Positions 1 to 5,067 of a stretch of 5,067 bases of DNA are shown piece after piece (within the stretch, counting starts at the first letter, position 1; every line of letters begins with the position of its first letter). The DNA comes from Selenomonas sp. (GTDB lineage: Bacteria; Bacillota_C; Negativicutes; Selenomonadales; Selenomonadaceae). A program made the position numbers and the translations under genes. The DNA lies in the NCBI GenBank assembly GCA_017940705.1, contig JAGAYB010000282.1:1-5067 (forward strand). Direction: 5' to 3'. The notes beneath the pieces are model-generated. The model made no database searches, had not been told where the DNA came from, and saw only the letters and a list, made by a program, of their open reading frames with translations.

Positions 1-90
1 CCAATAATCCTGTAGCCTCAAGGCTGAAAAAAGCATTTCCTTCGCCTCAACTATACATTTTTTAGAGGTCATTATTATTGTCAATGTAAT
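1..90. other. Left-edge stretch with no assignable gene; two short open frames run off the window
   Basis: No feature here is certain. On the minus strand an ATG at 36-34 has GAGG 8 bases upstream and opens a frame of 12 codons to the edge (MLFSALRLQDYW), possibly the start of the next gene. A perfect TTGACA at 84-79 could be its -35 box, but the nearest -10-like TATAGT (55-50) is 23 bases away, too far for a normal promoter. On the plus strand a frame open from the edge ends at TAG 63-65 and could equally be the tail of a converging gene. A 5-bp inverted repeat, AGCCT-CA-AGGCT (14-25), is probably chance. Confidence 0.25.
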
Positions 91-145
91 AAAAAAAGGG
101 ATTTCGACCTTGCCATTTTTTCTGGCAATTTGTCGAAATCCCTTT
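91..145 (-). terminator. Intrinsic terminator of the gatA-to-rlmD operon
   Basis: AAAGGGATTTCGAC (95-108) pairs perfectly over 14 bp with GTCGAAATCCCTTT (132-145). Inside it, TTGCCA (110-115) pairs with TGGCAA (123-128) around a 7-base loop, giving a two-tier hairpin. Read on the minus strand, the stem ends in a run of seven T (97-91), three within the stem and four beyond. It lies just after the rlmD stop at 168. On the plus strand the stem is followed only by TTTAGTAT, so termination should be mainly for minus-strand transcripts, though partial two-way action is possible. Confidence 0.92.
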
Positions 146-167
146 AGTATTGGAACTTCCAGCTTTC

Positions 168-1541
168 TTATTTATCTTTCCGTGACAGTAAACATACGCT
201 CTCAACATGCGAAGTACATGGGAACATATCCACGGGCTGCACCTTCACGGCTTTGTAACCCAGCTCGTTAAGGATGGCAATATCTCTGGCAAGACTTGCC
301 GGATTGCAGGATACGTAGACGATTCTTTCCGGCTGCATGTTGGCAAAGGTTTCGAGAACTGTCGGCGTGCAGCCTGCTCTTGGCGGGTCTACGACCACTA
401 CATCTGCCCGGACGCCCTGCTTGTAAAGCCGGGGCATAACCTTAGTCGCGTCACCAACGATAAATTCGGCATTGCGCACGTTGTTATCGCGGGCATTTTT
501 CTGGGCATCTAGGATTGCCGGCTTAACGATTTCGATACCGATAACGCTATGGGCCTTTTGCGCGAGGAACAGAGTAATTGTGCCCGTGCCGCAATAAGCA
601 TCAATAACCGTTTCCTGTCCGGTTAAGTTAGCATATTCCAGAGCTTTATTGTAGAGGACCTCTGCCTGACTGGTATTGACCTGGAAGAAGGAGCGCGGGG
701 AAATATGGAAATTCAGGCGGCCAATGCTGTCCTGAATGGTCGGCCGTCCCCAGAGAAGTTTGGTATCACGCCCCATGATAACGTTGTTGTGATAGGTCTG
801 GATATTCTGGTGAACACTGACCACCTTGGGCAGCTTGCTCCGCAGCATTTTGACAAATTCTTTTTCCTTGGGCATGGTCTTGGTGGCGGTAACAATAACC
901 ACCATGATGTCACCATTCTTGCCCACGCGCCCTACCACATGACGCAGGACACCGGTATGCTTGTCCTCGTTATAGACGGGAATATTCAGCTTGGTGACAA
1001 TTTCCCGTACGGCGTTGACGACTTCGTTGTTGCCTTCCTTTTGGATATGACAGTCAGTGGTGTCAATGATGGCATGGCTTCCCTGGGCAAAACAGCCGAT
1101 AATGGTCTTGCCCTTTTCCCTACCGATGGGAAACTGCATTTTATTGCGGTAATTCCACGGCGTAGCAGCGCCAATGGTTGGTTCGACGTGCAAATCCGGC
1201 TGTTTGCCGATACGCGTCACCGCGTCGATAACCTGCTGACGCTTGGCGTTCAGCTGAGCCATATAGTCAAGGTGCTGCAGCTGACAGCCGCCGCATTTAT
1301 CGTAGATGCCGCAAATCGGCTCCACTCTGTCTGCACTTTGCTTGATGATTTTTTTGACATGCCCCTTGGCATAGGTCTTTTTGACTTCATCAATAACCGC
1401 TTCCACCGTTTCTCCCGGCAGGGCGTAGGGCACAAACACCGTAAAATCTTCATAGCGTCCTACACCTTCGCCACTGGTGCCTAAGGTGTTAATCACAATT
1501 TCATAAGCTTTTCCTTTTTCGACGGGAACTTTTTTGCTCAT
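168..1541 (-). CDS. rlmD: 23S rRNA (uracil-5-)-methyltransferase RlmD/RumA family, iron-sulfur type
   Basis: This SAM-dependent enzyme makes m5U in 23S rRNA: U1939 for RlmD; Firmicutes RlmCD enzymes also modify U747, and sequence alone does not tell which applies. The protein is 457 residues. An N-terminal TRAM RNA-binding domain (about 8-68) is followed by the [4Fe-4S] cysteines C77, C83, C86 and C164 (CX5CX2C plus a distant Cys), matching the spacing of E. coli RlmD. The catalytic domain has FFQVN (285-289), the SAM loop D314-A-Y-C-G-T-G320, E337, D364, DPPRAGC (385-391), the nucleophile C412 in SCNP, and E447 in HVE as proposed base. TRAM and the cluster cysteines argue against TrmA. The ATG at 1541 follows AAAGAGGA (1554-1547), which fits in the 14-base gap after the phosphatase stop. 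It is the last gene of the apparent operon, and a terminator stem begins 22 bases after its stop. Confidence 0.95.
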   Translation of the reverse strand: MSKKVPVEKGKAYEIVINTLGTSGEGVGRYEDFTVFVPYALPGETVEAVIDEVKKTYAKGHVKKIIKQSADRVEPICGIYDKCGGCQLQHLDYMAQLNAKRQQVIDAVTRIGKQPDLHVEPTIGAATPWNYRNKMQFPIGREKGKTIIGCFAQGSHAIIDTTDCHIQKEGNNEVVNAVREIVTKLNIPVYNEDKHTGVLRHVVGRVGKNGDIMVVIVTATKTMPKEKEFVKMLRSKLPKVVSVHQNIQTYHNNVIMGRDTKLLWGRPTIQDSIGRLNFHISPRSFFQVNTSQAEVLYNKALEYANLTGQETVIDAYCGTGTITLFLAQKAHSVIGIEIVKPAILDAQKNARDNNVRNAEFIVGDATKVMPRLYKQGVRADVVVVDPPRAGCTPTVLETFANMQPERIVYVSCNPASLARDIAILNELGYKAVKVQPVDMFPCTSHVESVCLLSRKDK

Positions 1542-1555
1542 TTATTTCCTCTTTC

Positions 1556-2215
1556 TTAAAACTCAACTTTGCTGAACAGTTCCATGGGGGTGTCCAACAG
1601 TATTTTCGCCCCATGCTCCACTAATTCCTCCTGAGGACGGAATCCCCATGTAACACCGATGGGCAGCATACCGGCATTATTGGCCGTGTCCATATCCACG
1701 CTGGTATCGCCAAAATAAGCAACCTCCGCCGGCTTCACGCCCATTTTTGCCGCAATCAGCAGAACCTTTTGCGGGTCAGGCTTGCGCGGCATATCCTTAC
1801 AATCGCCGATTACAGACACAAACATATCCTTAGGGAACAGCGTGTCTACGATGATATCGGCAGCGGACTGATGCTTGTTCGTACAGATGCCCAAAGGAAT
1901 ATGCTTTGCCTGCAAGGCCGTCAGCATGTCCATAATGCCCTCATAACATACGGTCTTATGGGTCAGATTTCTGTCATAACAAAGCTTATACTTTGCCAAC
2001 GCCTCATCCACAAAGGCGCTGTCAGCGGCTTTTTCCGCAGGCAGGCAGCGTTCAATCAGTTTACGTGAGCCATTGCCTACAAAATAACGGTACTTATCTA
2101 AATCATGCCGGGGAAAACCAAAGCCCGCCAGCATTTCATTGGCACTGTCGGCCAAATCGGCCAAAGAATCAATCAGGGTTCCATCTAAATCAAAGATGGC
2201 TGCTTTATACTGCAT
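1556..2215 (-). CDS. HAD superfamily (IA) phosphatase, phosphoglycolate phosphatase-like
   Basis: This 219-residue haloacid dehalogenase-type phosphatase shows all four catalytic motifs: D9-L-D11-G-T (nucleophile D9, acid/base D11), T112 in CTNK, K145 in RKPDP, and G169-D170 with D174 (GDTSVD) for Mg2+. A helical C1 cap lies between motif I and about residue 90, with VGNGSRKLIER (46-56) as the usual cap segment. Length and motif spacing match the Gph/PpaX/phosphatase IA group, which dephosphorylates 2-phosphoglycolate, pyrophosphate or other small phosphometabolites. Sequence alone does not settle which, so no symbol is given; gph would be the conventional name. The ATG at 2215 follows an AAAGGTG ribosome site (2231-2225) in the 21-base gap after the thioesterase. 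rlmD begins 14 bases downstream. It is cytoplasmic and intact, with no sign of transfer. Confidence 0.92.
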   Translation of the reverse strand: MQYKAAIFDLDGTLIDSLADLADSANEMLAGFGFPRHDLDKYRYFVGNGSRKLIERCLPAEKAADSAFVDEALAKYKLCYDRNLTHKTVCYEGIMDMLTALQAKHIPLGICTNKHQSAADIIVDTLFPKDMFVSVIGDCKDMPRKPDPQKVLLIAAKMGVKPAEVAYFGDTSVDMDTANNAGMLPIGVTWGFRPQEELVEHGAKILLDTPMELFSKVEF

Positions 2216-2236
2216 AAATCACCGCACCTTTCCCTA

Positions 2237-2644
2237 TCAATCCACCAAGGCCATCTTGGCGCTGCCTTCGGCGGTAACCGTACCATCTGTCAGGGCAATC
2301 GTTGCCTTCATGTTGACAAAACTACCGCGACGGCCTTCTTCCCAGCCCGTAATGACGAGGTCAGCCCCCACGGGAGTCGGTTTGCGGTAGCGAACGTCAA
2401 GACGCGCGGTTACGGCTTTTTCGCCTGTGGAGTATAAAAAGCCGCCCATCGCCTCATCCAGCATGGTTGTCACAATGCCGCCATGCACCACGCCATCATA
2501 ACTTTGGTATTCACGGGAAAGATTTTTTTCTGCTACATATTTATCTGCAACAAACCGAAAGTCCAAATGCAGGCCTATCGGATTTTCCGGGCCGCAGGCA
2601 AAACAATAGGCTTCACCGGGTAATTTTTCCTTTACTTCTGCCAT
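2237..2644 (-). CDS. PaaI/4HBT-type hotdog-fold thioesterase
   Basis: This is a 135-residue single-domain protein of the hotdog thioesterase superfamily, which hydrolyses acyl-CoA or related thioesters in the cytoplasm, usually as dimers or tetramers. The start is the ATG at 2644 behind GGAGG. The frame stays open 4 codons further to a TTG, but that lies in the ribosome site. Residues are numbered from this ATG. The N-terminal C14-F-A-C17-G-P-E-N-P-I-G-L-H-L motif is typical of one thioesterase subgroup. YDGVVHGGIVTTMLDEAMG (49-67) is the hotdog central-helix motif, with HGG at 54-56 and acidic D63/E64 as candidate catalytic residues. The strand segment ARLDVRYRKPTPVG (80-93) and the C-terminal strands complete the fold. 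C14 and C17 are the only cysteines. There is no signal peptide or membrane segment. It follows gatB after 63 bases and precedes the phosphatase by 21. The substrate cannot be read from sequence; the family call is firm. Confidence 0.9.
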   Translation of the reverse strand: MAEVKEKLPGEAYCFACGPENPIGLHLDFRFVADKYVAEKNLSREYQSYDGVVHGGIVTTMLDEAMGGFLYSTGEKAVTARLDVRYRKPTPVGADLVITGWEEGRRGSFVNMKATIALTDGTVTAEGSAKMALVD

Positions 2645-2649
2645 AATTT

Positions 2650-2654
2650 CCTCC
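2650..2654 (-). promoter_or_regulatory. Ribosome binding site that fixes the thioesterase start
   Basis: GGAGG on the minus strand sits 5 bases before the ATG at 2644-2642. An in-frame TTG at 2656-2654 overlaps this site and has no ribosome site of its own, so the ATG is the probable start. Confidence 0.85.
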
Positions 2655-2662
2655 AAAAGAGA

Positions 2663-2697
2663 ATACAGGGATGCCCTTTGGCATCCCCATTCTGTAT
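2663..2697 (-). other. Intercistronic stem-loop between gatB and the thioesterase gene
   Basis: A perfect 8-bp inverted repeat, GGGATGCC (2668-2675) and GGCATCCC (2680-2687), closes a 4-base loop. A further 5-bp stem, ATACA (2663-2667) with TGTAT (2693-2697), extends it across a one-sided bulge (2688-2692). In the minus-strand transcript the stem is followed by a moderately T-rich run and then the thioesterase ribosome site at 2654-2650. It could be an mRNA processing or stability element, a leaky terminator or attenuator, or a translational modulator. The U tract is too interrupted to call it a standard terminator. The structure itself is clear; its role is inferred. Confidence 0.55.
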
Positions 2698-2702
2698 GCT
2701 AT

Positions 2703-2728
2703 AAAAATCAGCCTAATTTTTCGGCTAA
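2703..2728 (-). terminator. Possible weak terminator-like hairpin over the gatB stop
   Basis: On the minus strand TTAGCC (2728-2723) can pair with GGCTGA (2713-2708, containing the gatB TGA) across a 9-base loop, with one G-U pair, and five T residues follow directly (2707-2703). This is the layout of an intrinsic terminator, but the stem is only 6 bp and the loop is large, so it would be weak at best. It may cause partial termination or be chance, since the pairing bases are coding sequence. Confidence 0.25.
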
Positions 2729-4147
2729 GAGTTTGTTGACCATCTGCGGGTTGGCTTTACCCTTGGAGGCCTTCATAACCTGGCCTACGAGAGCGCCGAT
2801 GGCTTTCTTGTTGCCGCCCTTGTAGTCGTCAACGGCTTTCTGATTGTTGGCGATAACTTCGTCCACAATGCCTTCGATGGCTTTGGTATCGGTAATCTGT
2901 ACAAGGCCTTTGTCCTTGACGATTTTTTCCGGGCTGTCGGTATTCGTCCACATTTCCTGGAAAACCTTCTTGGCAATCTTACCGGAAATGGTATCCTTCA
3001 TGATGAGCTGAATCATTTCGCCCAGGCGCTGTGCGTCCACCGGTGATTTGCTGATGTCGAGGCCTTCCTCGTTGAGGTTCTTGGCCAGGTCACCCATCAT
3101 CCAGTTGGCAGCCAGCTTGGCATCAGCTCCTGTAGCCACTACAGCATCAAAGTATTCAGCCATAGCACGGGAGCTCGTGATGATGCCGGCATCATAATCG
3201 GACAGGCCGAAATCCTTTTCCAGACGTGCGCGGCGGGCATCCGGCAGTTCCGGCAGCTCGCTGCGGTACTTTTCAATGGTTTCTTCGCTCGTCACGATGG
3301 GCGGCAGGTCAGGCTCCGGCATATAGCGGTAGTCATGAGCGTTTTCCTTGCTGCGCATAGACAACGTAATGCCACGGGCCGGGTCATAAGTGCGGGTTTC
3401 CTGCACGATATGGCCGCCGTCTTCGAGGACTTCCGTCTGACGCTCAATTTCGTAATTGATGGCGTCTTCGAGATTCTTGAAGCTGTTGATGTTCTTCATC
3501 TCGGTACGGGTGCCGAGTTCCTTCGTGCCCACGGGGCGCAGTGATACGTTGATATCGGCGCGCAGGTTGCCTTCTTCCATGCGGCAGTTGGACACATCAA
3601 TGTATTCCATGATGGCCTTAATTTTTTCCATATAGGCGCGGGCCTCTTCAGCCGAGCTCATATCCGGTTCGGATACGATTTCCAGGAGGGGTACGCCGGT
3701 ACGGTTGTAGTCTACGTTACTGGACGCGGAATCCTTGATGGTCGTGCCGGAATGCACGAGCTTGCCGGCATCTTCTTCCATATGGATACGCGTCAGGCGA
3801 ATGCGTTTCTTTTCGCCGTCCACGTCAATATCTACCCAGCCATGTTCAGCAATCGGCAGGTCGTACTGGGACGTCTGCCAGTTTTTCGGCAGGTCAGGAT
3901 AGTAATAGTTCTTACGGTCAAACTTGCTGTACTTGTTAATTTCGCAGTTCGTGGCCAAGCCTGCCTTGATACCGAACTCCACCACCCGCTGATTTACCGT
4001 GGGCAGTACACCGGGCATGCCCAGACACACGGGGCATACATGGGTATTCTGGTCAGCGCCGAATTCCGTGGCACAACCGCAGAAAATCTTGGTTTTCGTC
4101 TTTAATTCGCAATGTATTTCCAGGCCAATGACGGCTTCGTACTTCAT
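2708..4147 (-). CDS. gatB: Aspartyl/glutamyl-tRNA(Asn/Gln) amidotransferase subunit B
   Basis: GatB is the tRNA-binding kinase and transamidase subunit of GatCAB: it activates the misacylated Glu or Asp on tRNA with ATP and amidates it with ammonia channelled from GatA. The protein is 479 residues, the usual full length. It opens with the conserved [10 protein letters not shown] (3-12), followed by a zinc-site cysteine set C23, C25, C38, C41 (CxC...CPVC). EEDAGK at 124-129 belongs to the Mg/ATP active site. The family signature [12 protein letters not shown] is at 145-156, and [12 protein letters not shown] at 189-200 is conserved. The helical GatB/YqeY tail domain occupies about 330-479 and contains GALVGQVMK (451-459) and GKANPQ. 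The ATG at 4147 shares one base with the gatA TAA and has a GGGAGGT ribosome site 8 bases upstream, inside the end of gatA. This suggests coupled translation and fixed stoichiometry. No key residue appears lost. Confidence 0.98.
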   Translation of the reverse strand: MKYEAVIGLEIHCELKTKTKIFCGCATEFGADQNTHVCPVCLGMPGVLPTVNQRVVEFGIKAGLATNCEINKYSKFDRKNYYYPDLPKNWQTSQYDLPIAEHGWVDIDVDGEKKRIRLTRIHMEEDAGKLVHSGTTIKDSASSNVDYNRTGVPLLEIVSEPDMSSAEEARAYMEKIKAIMEYIDVSNCRMEEGNLRADINVSLRPVGTKELGTRTEMKNINSFKNLEDAINYEIERQTEVLEDGGHIVQETRTYDPARGITLSMRSKENAHDYRYMPEPDLPPIVTSEETIEKYRSELPELPDARRARLEKDFGLSDYDAGIITSSRAMAEYFDAVVATGADAKLAANWMMGDLAKNLNEEGLDISKSPVDAQRLGEMIQLIMKDTISGKIAKKVFQEMWTNTDSPEKIVKDKGLVQITDTKAIEGIVDEVIANNQKAVDDYKGGNKKAIGALVGQVMKASKGKANPQMVNKLLAEKLG

Positions 4148-5067
4148 TAGTTGTTACCTCCCAGCTGCGGCATTTTCGTGTGATACTCCTGGCTCTGTTC
4201 ATAGGTGTAAGCCGCACGGATAATGGTTTCTTCATCCAGCGCCTTGCCGATAAGCTGCATGCCAATAGGCATTCCCTTGCTGCTCATGCCGCAGGGAATG
4301 GAGATACCCGGCAGACCAGCCAGATTCAAAGGTACAGTGCAGGCATCCTGCAGGTACATCTGCAGCGGGTCGCCAGCCATTTCGCCAATCTTGAAGGCCG
4401 TCGTCGGGGCAACCGGGGCCAGAATTACGTCCACCTGTTCAAAGGCCTTGGCATAGTCTTCCGCTACCAGCGTACGCACTTTCATGGCTTTGAGGTAGTA
4501 AGCATCATAGTAACCGGCAGACAGAGCGTAGTTACCGATAACGATACGGCGTTTTACTTCCTCACCGAATTTTTCCGTACGGGTGTTGGTCATCATGGCG
4601 ACGAGGTCTTCACCTTCCACGCGTTCACCATAGCTTACGCCGTCATAGCGCTGCAAGTTGGTAGCAGCTTCAGCCGGTGCAATGAGGTAATAGGCGGAAA
4701 TTGCATAATCCGTATGCGGCAGGGAAATCTCAACGATTTCGGCGCCCATTTCCTTGTACTTTTCGATAGCCGTGCGGATAGCCTTTTCCACTTCGGGATC
4801 CATGCCCTTGACGAAGTATTCTTTCGGCAGACCGATTTTGAGGCCTTTCACATCTTCCACCAATGCCTTGGTGAAATCCGGCACTTCCGCAGCGCTGGAA
4901 GTGGAGTCCATGTCATCATGGCCGGCGATGATGTTGAGGATGTTCGCACAGTCCGTCACATCACGGGTCACAGGGCCAATCTGGTCCAAAGAAGAACCAT
5001 AAGCCACGAGGCCATAGCGGGAAACACGGCCGTAGGTCGGCTTTAAGCCTACCACACCGCAGAAGGA
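4147..5067 (-). CDS. gatA: Aspartyl/glutamyl-tRNA(Asn/Gln) amidotransferase subunit A, 3' part (5' end outside window)
   Basis: GatA is the glutaminase subunit of cytoplasmic GatCAB. It releases ammonia from glutamine, which GatB uses to convert Glu-tRNA(Gln) to Gln-tRNA(Gln) and/or Asp-tRNA(Asn) to Asn-tRNA(Asn). The window holds 306 codons plus TAA; the frame is open to the right edge. It begins at [14 protein letters not shown], the conserved segment just after the amidase-signature serine loop, so about 180 N-terminal residues including the Lys-Ser-Ser triad are missing. Family length near 485-490 fits this. Visible landmarks, numbered from the edge, are [11 protein letters not shown] (28-38), YDGVSYG (141-147), EVKRRI (170-175), and [13 protein letters not shown] (241-253). 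By family spacing, R174 and D241 probably match the glutamine-holding Arg and Asp of characterised GatA (inference). A GTG at 5055 is internal and not the start. The stop overlaps the gatB start. Identification is very secure. Confidence 0.97.
   Translation of the reverse strand, partial: SFCGVVGLKPTYGRVSRYGLVAYGSSLDQIGPVTRDVTDCANILNIIAGHDDMDSTSSAAEVPDFTKALVEDVKGLKIGLPKEYFVKGMDPEVEKAIRTAIEKYKEMGAEIVEISLPHTDYAISAYYLIAPAEAATNLQRYDGVSYGERVEGEDLVAMMTNTRTEKFGEEVKRRIVIGNYALSAGYYDAYYLKAMKVRTLVAEDYAKAFEQVDVILAPVAPTTAFKIGEMAGDPLQMYLQDACTVPLNLAGLPGISIPCGMSSKGMPIGMQLIGKALDEETIIRAAYTYEQSQEYHTKMPQLGGNN
4156..4162 (-). promoter_or_regulatory. Ribosome binding site of gatB, inside the gatA 3' end
   Basis: On the minus strand GGGAGGT lies 8 bases before the gatB ATG and within the last codons of gatA. 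Together with the TAATG stop-start overlap, it supports the choice of gatB start and suggests termination-reinitiation or rapid re-engagement of ribosomes between the two subunits. Confidence 0.8.

Noticed and set aside
14..25. Small inverted repeat AGCCT-CA-AGGCT as a second terminator.
   Set aside because: The stem is only 5 bp with a 2-base loop, and no T run follows it on either strand.
705..1484. A 259-codon open frame on the plus strand opposite rlmD.
   Set aside because: Its codons are in register with rlmD codons on the other strand, where it stays open whenever TTA, CTA and TCA codons are avoided in the real gene. It resembles no known family, and rlmD has complete domain and motif evidence.
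2237..2644. A toxin, defence or CRISPR-related role for the small genes in the middle of the window.
   Set aside because: Both small proteins have clear housekeeping enzyme motifs (hotdog HGG and the full HAD set), sit in a core operon, and there are no repeats, mobile elements or base-composition shifts around them.
2690..2707. TATAGC/ATACAG after the gatB stop as a -10 box of an internal promoter.
   Set aside because: No good -35 element lies 16-18 bases upstream, and the T-rich run is as well explained by the hairpin tail.
4180..5046. A 288-codon open frame on the plus strand opposite gatA.
   Set aside because: It is also in codon register with gatA and explained by rare TTA/CTA/TCA use there. 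It starts at a GTG and yields no recognisable protein.
5053..5055. GTG as a possible gatA start codon.
   Set aside because: The frame continues upstream to the edge with S-F-C-G-V, conserved GatA sequence directly before V-G-L-K-P, so the GTG is an internal valine codon.

Overview
All recognisable genes lie on the minus strand, so the window is read from its right end to its left: gatA (3' part only), gatB, a hotdog-fold thioesterase, a HAD-family phosphatase, and rlmD (23S rRNA m5U methyltransferase), closed by a strong intrinsic terminator near the left edge. The protein sequences, the GGAGG-type ribosome binding sites and the presence of GatCAB suggest a Firmicutes-type bacterium with mid-range GC. 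The GatB and RlmD sequences look to me most like Negativicutes (Selenomonas relatives), but that is an impression from sequence and not the result of a search.

Layout: 5067-4147 is the C-terminal 306 codons of gatA, cut by the window edge just after the catalytic serine region. 4147-2708 is a complete gatB whose start codon overlaps the gatA stop by one base. 2707-2645 is a 63-base spacer with two possible hairpins. 2644-2237 is the thioesterase, best started at the ATG at 2644 and not at the TTG at 2656. 2215-1556 is the HAD phosphatase and 1541-168 is rlmD. 145-91 is the terminator. 1-90 holds no gene I can support, only two short frames that run off the window.

The gaps of -1, 63, 21 and 14 bases and the single strong terminator fit one polycistronic transcript, probably beginning with gatC or earlier outside the window. 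GatA and GatB form the amidotransferase that makes Gln-tRNA(Gln) and/or Asn-tRNA(Asn). RlmD modifies 23S rRNA. The thioesterase and HAD phosphatase are small enzymes of uncertain substrate that may be simple housekeeping passengers. The unit therefore has a translation theme with two metabolic genes between.

I saw no mobile element, CRISPR array, tRNA or rRNA gene, toxin-antitoxin or defence gene, or other novel system. This looks like ordinary core-genome sequence. The points worth a second look are small: the spacer hairpins after gatB, the two-tier terminator, the stop-start overlap of gatA and gatB, the thioesterase start, and the undecided left edge.
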